Source: Fidelibacterota bacterium SCGC AAA298-D23 (GTDB lineage: Bacteria > Fidelibacterota > Marinisomatia > Marinisomatales > Marinisomataceae). Taken from it: 64,000 nt of DNA. The number at the start of each line of letters is the position of its first letter. Position 1 is the stretch's first letter. Below the pieces are notes generated by a model that was given only the letters and a program-made list of their open reading frames with translations, searched no databases and was not told the DNA's origin. Shown here piece by piece: positions 44,272 through 52,592 of this stretch. The stretch is taken from contig AQSI01000001.1 in the NCBI GenBank assembly GCA_000402655.1, positions 1-64,000 on the forward strand, given 5' to 3'. The position numbers and the translations under genes were made by a program.

Positions 44272-45342
44272 CTAACTAGAAAAATTAAGATAATGGGTGG
44301 TCAACAACTTTTCATCATCTGAAGCATAATTTTGATGCCAATTCTTTAATCTAGGCTCCATTTTAGACTTAGCAAATGCAGGGAAAAAAGTGAATAAAAG
44401 GATATACGTTAAATAACCAGATGGCAAAACAACTCCTGTATTATCACATGGATTTAATTCCCAAAATTCTTTTTGTGCATGAACATGATGATCTGAATGT
44501 CTTGTCAAATTATAAGTTAAATAGCTAGTCATTTTATTATTTGAATTCCATGAATGATGGTATTGAACGGGTTTACCCTTAATACGTACCAGTCCATAAT
44601 GCTCAATGAAATTTGTTAATTGAAAAATGTAATTTGCTACAATACCTAAAATGATATAAATGAGCATTGCTTGCCAACTAAAAAAATATCCGATTAAAGA
44701 AAAAACAATTACAGTTCGTAAGTAACCATTTAAAATTCTATTATGAAAAGATAGAATATTTTGTTTTCTTCGCCTTAATTGTCTGGTTTCAATTCCCCAT
44801 GCATGGGTGTGTTCTTTAAAAAAAGCTTTAAACGCAAAACTAATTGGATTTTCTCCATGACTTGCAGTGACAGGGTCTTCTTCGACAACACCAATATTTT
44901 TATGATGTCCATAAACATGCTCAATTGCGAAAGCAGGATTCCATGCAGTGGCAAGAGCCCAATTGCCTACTTCACAGTCGAATTTTTTACTAGTTCTATG
45001 AACTAATTCATGTCCAATATTGATTAAACTGAGTGCCATTAATAACCCCAGAGTTGGAATGTAGAATAAATAATACATTTCAAATGTATTTGAGATTCTA
45101 TCTAGATACAAATAAAGAACTATTAAAAATAATGGGACGTTTATGAATAGGGAGAAATCTAAAAGAAATGGAAATCGATAATTAGGAGTTGAAATATCAT
45201 CGCCAAATGATAATTCCCCAATTACAATTGATAGTATAACGATGAAAGCTATTGAAAGACCAATCCAACCATCAACTATTAAGGATATGGCCATCAACAA
45301 TAAGTAAAAAGGTGTTAAAAAAAATTTTAAATAAGATATCAT
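44272..45342 (-). CDS. alkB: AlkB-type alkane 1-monooxygenase (integral-membrane di-iron hydroxylase)
   Basis: 356 residues and about six helices. All histidine motifs of the family are visible: GHELVHR near residue 111, EHVYGHHK near 145, NFIEHYGL near 244 and LTRHSDHHVHA near 281. These bind the di-iron centre that hydroxylates terminal methyl groups of alkanes or similar chains. The HYG motif favours AlkB over fatty-acid desaturases. No rubredoxin gene is in the window. Eight bases separate it from the TIGR02450 gene upstream, and an aldo/keto reductase follows, which could process the aldehyde product; this is inference. Confidence 0.92.
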   Translation of the reverse strand: MISYLKFFLTPFYLLLMAISLIVDGWIGLSIAFIVILSIVIGELSFGDDISTPNYRFPFLLDFSLFINVPLFLIVLYLYLDRISNTFEMYYLFYIPTLGLLMALSLINIGHELVHRTSKKFDCEVGNWALATAWNPAFAIEHVYGHHKNIGVVEEDPVTASHGENPISFAFKAFFKEHTHAWGIETRQLRRRKQNILSFHNRILNGYLRTVIVFSLIGYFFSWQAMLIYIILGIVANYIFQLTNFIEHYGLVRIKGKPVQYHHSWNSNNKMTSYLTYNLTRHSDHHVHAQKEFWELNPCDNTGVVLPSGYLTYILLFTFFPAFAKSKMEPRLKNWHQNYASDDEKLLTTHYLNFSS

Positions 45343-45350
45343 CTCAAATA

Positions 45351-45563
45351 TTAAGAACTTTCTTCGACAATTTCAATCCAACCCCTTTGCCACTTAGAAT
45401 TATCTTTAAGATCTTTAAAAGCTACTTCAATTCTAATCTTTTTAGCACATACAGAAAACATTTCAACTTTTTGCTCTTTTTTATTGATGTTTAATACTTC
45501 ATAATGGCGCCAATCTTTGATTTTTTTAACTGCAGTCCACTTTGATTGTTCTAAATGTTTCAC
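45351..45563 (-). CDS. TIGR02450-family small protein
   Basis: 70 residues. QSKWTAVKKIKDWRHYEV, the central VEMFSVCAKKIRIEV and the ending DLKDNSKWQRGWIEIVE match the TIGR02450 family pattern of tryptophan-rich small proteins of unknown function. It starts 11 bases after the exonuclease stop and precedes alkB by 8 bases, so the three are probably co-transcribed. Confidence 0.75.
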   Translation of the reverse strand: MKHLEQSKWTAVKKIKDWRHYEVLNINKKEQKVEMFSVCAKKIRIEVAFKDLKDNSKWQRGWIEIVEESS

Positions 45564-45574
45564 AATATGATTGA

Positions 45575-46438
45575 TTAAGATTTATATTTATCAGTTAATT
45601 CAATTTCAACAACTTGACCTTGAAAGTGTCCATTATAAATATTATCAGCCATCCATTCTTTTTCACTTTCTAGATCTTCAATGAAGATATTTTTCCACCA
45701 ATATCTTTTTACTCTGTTCCACCTATAATTTCTTAATTTTAATAAGTCTTTTGTTTCGTAAGGGCTATTAATTGCTGCAATTTTGTAAGTTGGTTTGACT
45801 GAGTTTGATATTAGCTCTAACGATGCTTTATTTTGTCCTTTGACATCATATGTGACCAAGTGGATTAAGGCATCTACATCATACATTGCTCGGTGTGATT
45901 CATAATAAAATCCGTGCCAAATACATAAAATTTCTTGGCCTTTTGCATTGAAACCCCTTTGCGACCAATTTATATCATTCACAGAACACGCCCAAACTTT
46001 TTCTTTTGAAAGTGGTAAATATCTATCCATGAAACCTCGATCAAAGGTAGCATTATGAGCTACCACAATATCAGCTTTATTGAGAATAGAAGAAATAATT
46101 TCCCAGTCTAAAGAGTGCCCTTCCACATCTTTATTGGTAATACCAGTGATTCTTGTAATTACTGGTGAAATAAGCTCTTCAGGATCATTAAATGATTGGT
46201 AACTATCAATTATACCTATTAGATCCCCGTTCTCCTTATTAATAGCAGCAAGTTTTCCTGCAAATTCAATTATTTTAGATGATTCTTTATTTGTACCTGT
46301 CGTTTCAAGATCAAGAAAGCATACCTTAATTGTATTTTCATCATGGAAGTTTTGAGGTAAGTTGACAAAATTTTCTCCATTGAATTTATATAGTTCTATG
46401 CTTTGGTTACTCTTAATTGTTTTCTTAAGAAATGTCAT
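45575..46438 (-). CDS. DEDD-type 3'-5' exonuclease (DnaQ/RNase T-like)
   Basis: 287 residues. Exo motif I is FLDLETTGTN, motif II NKADIVVAHNATFDRGFMD and motif III HRAMYDVDAL, giving the Asp-Glu-Asp-Asp residues and a His. The C-terminal 100 residues (LLKLRNYRWNRVKRYWWK and after) form an extra domain resembling the DUF that follows some DnaQ-like proteins. It may repair or process nucleic acid; the target is unknown. Two tRNA genes lie upstream. Confidence 0.85.
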   Translation of the reverse strand: MTFLKKTIKSNQSIELYKFNGENFVNLPQNFHDENTIKVCFLDLETTGTNKESSKIIEFAGKLAAINKENGDLIGIIDSYQSFNDPEELISPVITRITGITNKDVEGHSLDWEIISSILNKADIVVAHNATFDRGFMDRYLPLSKEKVWACSVNDINWSQRGFNAKGQEILCIWHGFYYESHRAMYDVDALIHLVTYDVKGQNKASLELISNSVKPTYKIAAINSPYETKDLLKLRNYRWNRVKRYWWKNIFIEDLESEKEWMADNIYNGHFQGQVVEIELTDKYKS

Positions 46439-46513
46439 AATATATTTTACGTTTAATTTTTAAATATTTTGAGGAAAAACAATCTTGAATTTTAATGCTT
46501 AACTAAAATTTTG

Positions 46514-46588
46514 TCGGGGCGGCAGGATTTGAACCTGCGACCCCCTCGTCCCAAACGAGGTGCGCTAACCGGACTACGCTACGCCCCG
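46514..46588 (-). tRNA. tRNA-Pro (anticodon TGG)
   Basis: Minus-strand cloverleaf with acceptor CGGGGCG/CGCCCCG, anticodon stem CCTCG/CGAGG around TTTGGGA (anticodon TGG), T arm GCAGG-TTCAAAT-CCTGC and discriminator A. Ten bases downstream of tRNA-His on the same transcript. Confidence 0.96.
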
Positions 46589-46598
46589 AAATAATGAG

Positions 46599-46672
46599 GG
46601 TGACTGATCGGACTCGAACCGACGACCAATCGGACCACAACCGATGGCTCTACCAACTGAGCTACAGTCACC
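46599..46672 (-). tRNA. tRNA-His (anticodon GTG)
   Basis: Minus-strand cloverleaf: the extra 5' G (G-1) opposite C73 is encoded, acceptor GTGACTG/CAGTCAC, anticodon stem ATCGG/CCGAT around TTGTGGT (anticodon GTG), T arm GTCGG-TTCGAGT-CCGAT. It is the first tRNA of a His-Pro pair. Confidence 0.96.
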
Positions 46673-46704
46673 ATATGTCTTAATAAATTTAAGCATGGGA
46701 ACTT

Positions 46705-46710
46705 ATTATA
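46705..46710 (-). promoter_or_regulatory. Consensus -10 element for the tRNA-His/tRNA-Pro pair
   Basis: The minus strand reads a perfect TATAAT, which would place transcription start near 46698, leaving a 26-base leader before tRNA-His. I see no good -35 at standard spacing, so the call rests on the -10 and its position. Confidence 0.45.
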
Positions 46711-46752
46711 GTTTAGGTTTTTACACAAGTAGAGTTAAATTTTAAAATTCAC

Positions 46753-48102
46753 ATGAATACACTTAATAAATATTTACTTAAACAATCCTTCATTCCATTT
46801 GTACTATCTGTCGCAGTAATTACTACTGTACTTTTTTTACAATTTCTTATAAGGGCAGTTGATCGCTTTTTAGGAAAAGGGTTAGACGCGATAACAATAT
46901 TTGAGTACTTATATTTAAATCTCGCATGGATTATAGCTTTATCTGTACCAATGTCTCTTTTAATATCAAGTGTAATGACGTTTGGAAGAATGGCACAACA
47001 AAATGAAATTACTGCATTAAAATCTGCTGGTGTGAATCTTTATAATATAATCAAGCCTGCAATATGGTTTGGTTCTTTGGTTGCTATTGGATTATGTCTT
47101 TTTAATAATTTCATTTTACCTGAAATGAATTATAATGCACGTCTTCTTGCAAAAGATATTTATAAGAAAAAGCCTGAATTATCCATTGAGCCTGGATATT
47201 TCGTTGATATGATTCCCCAGTATACTATGATTGTAAAAGAAATGGATGGTAAAAATTTTAAAGATGTTAAAATTTTTAGTAAAAATAATGATTCTGAGCA
47301 AACTACAATTTATGCTAATGAAGGCATACTCTCATCAAATGGAAATACGATTACAATCAATTTAAGTGATGGTGAAATTCATGAAATAGACCTTTCAGAT
47401 TATGATTACTACAGAAAAATAAAATATAAAACTCATCAAATAATTATTTCTATGGATGACTTAATGTTAAATAGAACAAGTGAGTCAAATCGTTCGGATA
47501 GAGAAATGAGAGTTCCACAAATGATTCAAGAAATAGAGAAAAATAAAGGTTTAATCTCACAAATTTATGATAGGATTGATAAAGTGAAAGAACAAATAGG
47601 TATTACAAACCCTAACGCAAATTCACTGGCGATAATAGAAAATGAAATTGAGCTTTTAAAACAATTGAAAAATAATGTAGTAAAAGAGGAAAGAGATTAT
47701 AATGAAGATGTACCAATTTCTGCATTTGAAAATAAGGACTACATTTTATCTCTTACAAATAATGCAAGACAGTTTAAAAATGAATTTACTTTAATTGAAA
47801 ATTATGAAAAGACTAATAATAAATTCAAAGTAGAGATTCATAAAAAATTTACTCTAGCACTAGCATGTATTCTTTTTACCATGGTAGGTGCACCACTTGG
47901 AATTCTTGTCCGCAATGGAGGAATGACTATAGCCTCAGGTTTAAGCATAGCATTCTTTTTAGTGTATTATATTTTACTCATATGGGGTGAACAATTAGCT
48001 GATCGAAGTCTTTTAAACCCTGGATTAGGCTCTTGGCTCCCAAATATTGTTCTTTTTATTAGCGGAATAATAGTTCTTAAACTATCAAACGAAAAAAATT
48101 AA
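46753..48102 (+). CDS. LptF/LptG-family permease (YjgP/YjgQ)
   Basis: 449 residues: three N-terminal helices, a periplasmic beta-jellyroll domain near residues 130-230, a charged coiled segment near 250-340 and three C-terminal helices. AQQNEITALKSAGVNLYNI is the coupling loop typical of LptF/G. It extracts lipopolysaccharide from the inner membrane together with LptB and its partner. Which of LptF and LptG it is cannot be decided. The coiled insertion before the last helices is longer than in E. coli. It converges on the PBP1A gene with one base between stops. Confidence 0.88.
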   Translation: MNTLNKYLLKQSFIPFVLSVAVITTVLFLQFLIRAVDRFLGKGLDAITIFEYLYLNLAWIIALSVPMSLLISSVMTFGRMAQQNEITALKSAGVNLYNIIKPAIWFGSLVAIGLCLFNNFILPEMNYNARLLAKDIYKKKPELSIEPGYFVDMIPQYTMIVKEMDGKNFKDVKIFSKNNDSEQTTIYANEGILSSNGNTITINLSDGEIHEIDLSDYDYYRKIKYKTHQIIISMDDLMLNRTSESNRSDREMRVPQMIQEIEKNKGLISQIYDRIDKVKEQIGITNPNANSLAIIENEIELLKQLKNNVVKEERDYNEDVPISAFENKDYILSLTNNARQFKNEFTLIENYEKTNNKFKVEIHKKFTLALACILFTMVGAPLGILVRNGGMTIASGLSIAFFLVYYILLIWGEQLADRSLLNPGLGSWLPNIVLFISGIIVLKLSNEKN

Positions 48103-48103
48103 T

Positions 48104-50185
48104 TTACTGAGGAACGTTAGATCGAAGAAAATACTCTTTCTCCAAATTTTTAGTTCTGTTAGTTGGTAATTGTTTTGTGTCAGAATCGATTTCAACTTCG
48201 ACAACTCCATCTGGTACTTCGAATGTATCTTTTGAAATGTTTAGTTCATTATGAGCATTTTTCATAAATGAAGCCCAAGCTGGAAGTGCAGCAACCCCAC
48301 CGTATTGACCATCACCTAAACTTACAGAATATTCATCAATTCCATACCATACCCCAGCAGTAATATTAGGTGTGAATCCAACAAACCAGGCATCGCTCAA
48401 GTTTTGAGTTGTTCCAGTTTTACCACCAGCTGGGTGTCTAAATTTATATTTCCATCTTAAACTTCCTCCGGTGCCGCTATCGACTACTGACTGAAGCAAA
48501 TTTGTTACCATGTAAGCAGTTTCTGGACTTAAAACTTCTTTCTGATCTATTGAATATTCTTTAATAATTCTACCATACTTATCTTCAATTCTCGTTATAG
48601 CAATTGGGCTAGAATAAATTCCTTTATTAGCAAAAGTAGAATATGAAGCCACAATCTCAATTGGCTTTACTTCTGAAGTACCAAGAGCTATAGAATCAAC
48701 TGCTCTAATAGGAGTTGTGATTTGCATTCGTTGTGCAATGTCTTTTACTTGCCTTGGAGGAACAAGTTCTTGGACCATTCTAACTGAAATTAAATTTAGA
48801 GATTTTTGAAGACCTTCCCTAAGTGTTGTCAATCCTCCAGTACTTTTATCATAGTTACCAGGCGTCCACTTTTCTCTTTCGCCTTTTGCATTATTCCTAT
48901 ACAAAGCAACTGGTTGATTTAAAAGTTGTGTTGTTACAGGATAATTATTATCTATCGCTGCAGTATATATATAAGGCTTGAAGACGGAACCCGGTTGTCT
49001 TAAAGCTTGAGTAGCACGATTAAATTCATCAGGATAATCTGATCTTCCACCGATCATTGCTAAAATCTCACCTGTTTTAGTATCCAATGCAATAAAAGCA
49101 CACTGCACTAGAAGTTCTTTCCGAAGCTCTTCATACAATTCTACTTGTCCCTCTAACATCATTTTCACAGAATCAGCATCAAAAATTGATAAGTAGGCAA
49201 GTTGTGAGAATTTTTCCTTATTGGCAAAAAGTTGGCGATTAAATTCGTCTTGATTTTTTTTCAATGTTTGCATTACAGAGTCTTCAGCTATTTTCTGTAA
49301 TCTGTAATCAAGGGTTGTATGTATTTTTAATCCATCTTGGTAAATATTAATTCCTAATTGTTCATCCTGTTGTTCCAAAATCCTTCTAACATGTTCTGCA
49401 AAATATGGGGCTTTCCCTTTAGGTATTTCATAATAAATATTATCAGGAACTATACTATTATGCTCCATGTAATCTTGATAGGATATAAAATCTTGATTGT
49501 ACATTAACTTTAAGACTATTGATCTTCTTCCTATCGCTTTATTCAGGTTTCTAAGTGGAGAATAATTTGCTGGTGAAGGAAGAAGTCCGACTAACATTGC
49601 TGACTCACCTATAGTTAAATCAGATGCATTTTTATTGAAAAATCTTTTCGCTGCTGACTCAGCTCCATATGTTCCGTGACCGAAATGAACTGTATTTAAG
49701 TACATTTCAAGTATTTCATCTTTAGTATAAGTTCGTTCAATTTGAATAGCTGTTATCATTTCTTTTAATTTTCGGGTGATACTATCTTTGAATCCAACTT
49801 CTTTGTAAAGATTTCTAGCTAACTGCTGAGAAAGCGTACTAAATCCTTGACGAAAACTCATTGATGAAATATTTACAACCACAGCCCTAAAGAAGCTTTG
49901 TAAATCAACCCCCCAATGGGAGTAAAACCTTTTATCTTCTGAAGCTATAGCAGCATTTTTTAAATGTTCTGGCATATCCTCTATATCAACAAAAACTCTT
50001 TTCTGAATATAAAATTCCCCAATGACTTCTCCATTTCTATCATATAAAGTAGATAGCATAGCCGGATCAAAAGTTTCTAATCGCTCCAAAGAAGGCAAAT
50101 CTCTTGATAAGTAAAAGACATATACTAAGACTAGTATAAATAAATAAAAAATTATTCTTAATGATGAAAGAATTGTTCTAATCAT
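48104..50185 (-). CDS. Class A penicillin-binding protein (PBP1A type)
   Basis: 693 residues. An N-terminal membrane anchor is followed by a glycosyltransferase-51 domain with EDKRFYSHWGVD and FSTLSQQLARNLY, then a transpeptidase domain with SVFK (active-site serine near residue 401), KSLNLIS (SxN) and GGKTGTTQ near 586. It polymerises and cross-links peptidoglycan. The stop is separated from the convergent permease by one base; the start overlaps fumC by four bases. Confidence 0.95.
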   Translation of the reverse strand: MIRTILSSLRIIFYLFILVLVYVFYLSRDLPSLERLETFDPAMLSTLYDRNGEVIGEFYIQKRVFVDIEDMPEHLKNAAIASEDKRFYSHWGVDLQSFFRAVVVNISSMSFRQGFSTLSQQLARNLYKEVGFKDSITRKLKEMITAIQIERTYTKDEILEMYLNTVHFGHGTYGAESAAKRFFNKNASDLTIGESAMLVGLLPSPANYSPLRNLNKAIGRRSIVLKLMYNQDFISYQDYMEHNSIVPDNIYYEIPKGKAPYFAEHVRRILEQQDEQLGINIYQDGLKIHTTLDYRLQKIAEDSVMQTLKKNQDEFNRQLFANKEKFSQLAYLSIFDADSVKMMLEGQVELYEELRKELLVQCAFIALDTKTGEILAMIGGRSDYPDEFNRATQALRQPGSVFKPYIYTAAIDNNYPVTTQLLNQPVALYRNNAKGEREKWTPGNYDKSTGGLTTLREGLQKSLNLISVRMVQELVPPRQVKDIAQRMQITTPIRAVDSIALGTSEVKPIEIVASYSTFANKGIYSSPIAITRIEDKYGRIIKEYSIDQKEVLSPETAYMVTNLLQSVVDSGTGGSLRWKYKFRHPAGGKTGTTQNLSDAWFVGFTPNITAGVWYGIDEYSVSLGDGQYGGVAALPAWASFMKNAHNELNISKDTFEVPDGVVEVEIDSDTKQLPTNRTKNLEKEYFLRSNVPQ

Positions 50186-51579
50186 GCTTTTTTGGGTGTA
50201 ACCATTAATTCTGGTTTAACAATTTTATCAAATTCTTGTTCCGATAAATGTCCCAAAGCTTTTGCACTTTGTTTAAGAGAAATATTTTCTTTAAGTGCTT
50301 TTTTAGCAATTTCAGCTGCCTTTTCATAGCCAATTTTTGGAGCAAGTGCAGTTACTAACATTAAAGATTTATCTAAATTTTCTTTGATTTTCTTTTCATT
50401 AGCTTTTATTCCATCAAGCGCATTAATTGTAAAAGATTCAGCAACTTCAGTAAGTAATGATATTGATTCGTGAATTGATGAAGCAATAATTGGTCTATAA
50501 GTATTGAGTTCAAAATTACCATTAGTACCTGCGTAATTTATTGTAGTATCATTTCCTAAAATTTGAGCATAAACCATATTTACAGCTTCGCACTGCGTTG
50601 GATTAACTTTTCCAGGCATTATTGAACTACCTGGCTCATTAGTTGGGAGAATTAATTCTCCAATTCCAGCCATTGGTCCACATGCTAACCAACGGATATC
50701 ATTTGCAATTTTATTTAATGATCCTGCACAAATTCTAATCTGAGCTGATAAGTTAGATATTGCATTTTGAGATGATAATAATTCAAATTTATTCTTACAT
50801 ACATTAAATGAAAGACCTGTGTCTTCAGATATAAATGAACACATTAGCTCATCAAAGCCACTGAGAGTATTAATTCCAGTCCCAACAGCTGTACCACCAA
50901 CAGGTAAATCGCTACATTCTTTTAGTGCGTGCTTTATTCTTGAAATATCATTTTTAATCATAGATGCATATCCTGAAAATTCTTGGCCTAATCGTATCGG
51001 CGTTGCATCCTGAAGATGAGTCCTCCCAACTTTAATTATTTTGTGAAATTCTCTCGATTTAACAACCAAAGACTTCTCCAATAAAGAAAGTGCAGGAAGT
51101 AAATTATCTTGAGATGATATCACGCTTCCAATTAAAATTGCTGTTGGAAAAGTATCATTTGTAGATTGTGACATGTTTACATGATCATTTGGATGAACAA
51201 ACTTGTAGGAACCTAACTTAGCACCAAGAATTTCATTGGCTTTGTTTGCGACCACTTCATTAACGTTCATATTTGTTTGAGTACCACTTCCAGTTTGAAA
51301 AACCGGTACTGGGAAATCATTTAAATATTGCTTAGGGTTATCTAAAATATGATTGCATGCTTTAATAATTGCATCAGAAATTTTTTTTGAAAGATTTTTT
51401 TGAGCATAATTTGTCTTTGCCGCACATTTTTTTACTATGATATAAGGAAGAATTAAGCTGAATTCCATGGACCATCCGATTTCGAAATTTTGAATTGCTC
51501 TTTGAGTTTGAGCACCATAATATGCTTTCGAAGGAACTTTTATTTCACCAATGCTGTCTCGCTCAATCCTGAAGGACAT
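50182..51579 (-). CDS. fumC: Fumarate hydratase, class II
   Basis: 465 residues, Fe-S independent. The superfamily signature GSSIMPGKVNP lies near residue 320, SGTQTNMNVNEV near 97, and HPNDHVNMSQSTND and GRTHLQDATP are intact. Aspartase looks similar but usually carries a slightly different signature region, so fumarase is more likely. It shares a base with the korB stop upstream and overlaps the PBP1A start by four bases (ATGA). Confidence 0.92.
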   Translation of the reverse strand: MSFRIERDSIGEIKVPSKAYYGAQTQRAIQNFEIGWSMEFSLILPYIIVKKCAAKTNYAQKNLSKKISDAIIKACNHILDNPKQYLNDFPVPVFQTGSGTQTNMNVNEVVANKANEILGAKLGSYKFVHPNDHVNMSQSTNDTFPTAILIGSVISSQDNLLPALSLLEKSLVVKSREFHKIIKVGRTHLQDATPIRLGQEFSGYASMIKNDISRIKHALKECSDLPVGGTAVGTGINTLSGFDELMCSFISEDTGLSFNVCKNKFELLSSQNAISNLSAQIRICAGSLNKIANDIRWLACGPMAGIGELILPTNEPGSSIMPGKVNPTQCEAVNMVYAQILGNDTTINYAGTNGNFELNTYRPIIASSIHESISLLTEVAESFTINALDGIKANEKKIKENLDKSLMLVTALAPKIGYEKAAEIAKKALKENISLKQSAKALGHLSEQEFDKIVKPELMVTPKKA

Positions 51580-52592
51580 TATTTTACCTCCCAGGTATCT
51601 CCAGCGTTAAGTAAATCGTTAACACTTTTTGGACCTTTAGTATTTTTTTCTGCTTCTTTCATCTGCTCTACCATCAAATCATCATAAGTAGGCCTCTCAA
51701 CACAATATAATACTCCCAAAGGTTCTGGGAAAGTATCACTTGCAGTAAAATTAGAAAGCATATCTCCAATGAAAGCATCGGTTTCATCATGAACTAAAAT
51801 ATCATCTATTGAATGTTTATCTCCAATTGTAACTACCTGAGGTTTGATTCCATCAAGATGAATTCCTTTATTATTTTCTTTACCAAAAATCATTGGTTCA
51901 CCGTGCTCAACTTTCAAAACTCTTTCGGACTTAGTTTCTTTATCAGTTAATTCTGAGAAAGCACCATCATTAAAAATATTACAATTTTGATAAATCTCAA
52001 TAAAAGAAGTTCCGCGATGCTCGCTTGCTCTTTTTATCATGCTTTGTAAGTGTTTTAAATCTCTATCAATAGTTTTAGCAACAAATGCACCTCTAGCACC
52101 TAAAGCTAATTTTGTTGGATTAAATGGATAGTCTAATGATCCCATCGGTGTGGAATAAGTTATTTTACCTTGTTCTGAAGTCGGAGAATATTGCCCTTTT
52201 GTTAATCCATAAATTCGATTATTAAATAACATGACATTTAAATCAACATTTCTCCTCAAAAGATGAATCATATGATTTCCACCAATTGAAAACCCATCAC
52301 CATCTCCAGTAACAAGCCAAACAGATAGATCTGGATTTGAAATTTTTAATCCACTCGCTACTGTTGGAGCTCTTCCATGAATGGTATGAAATCCGTAAGT
52401 ATTCATATAATATGGGAATCGGCTTGAACAACCAATACCTGAAATAAATACAACTTTCTCTTTTTCAGTAGTTATTTCAGGAAAAATTTTTTGAGTTTGG
52501 GCGAGAATTGCATAATCTCCACACCCTGGACACCATCTAACTGCCTGATCCGATTCAAAATCAGCTTTTTTCAATATTGGTTTATCAACCAT
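51579..52592 (-). CDS. korB: 2-oxoacid:ferredoxin oxidoreductase, beta subunit (KorB-like)
   Basis: 337 residues. RWCPGCGDYAILA opens the thiamine-diphosphate domain, with the cluster or ThDP-associated cysteines in GIGCSSRFPYYMNTYG, and VTGDGDGFSIGGNH is the ThDP/Mg motif. LFNNRIYGLTKGQYSPTS follows. The two-subunit form with a fused alpha-gamma partner is known for 2-oxoglutarate:ferredoxin oxidoreductases in actinobacteria and in Hydrogenobacter. Pyruvate cannot be ruled out. Overlaps korA by eight bases. Confidence 0.92.
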   Translation of the reverse strand: MVDKPILKKADFESDQAVRWCPGCGDYAILAQTQKIFPEITTEKEKVVFISGIGCSSRFPYYMNTYGFHTIHGRAPTVASGLKISNPDLSVWLVTGDGDGFSIGGNHMIHLLRRNVDLNVMLFNNRIYGLTKGQYSPTSEQGKITYSTPMGSLDYPFNPTKLALGARGAFVAKTIDRDLKHLQSMIKRASEHRGTSFIEIYQNCNIFNDGAFSELTDKETKSERVLKVEHGEPMIFGKENNKGIHLDGIKPQVVTIGDKHSIDDILVHDETDAFIGDMLSNFTASDTFPEPLGVLYCVERPTYDDLMVEQMKEAEKNTKGPKSVNDLLNAGDTWEVK

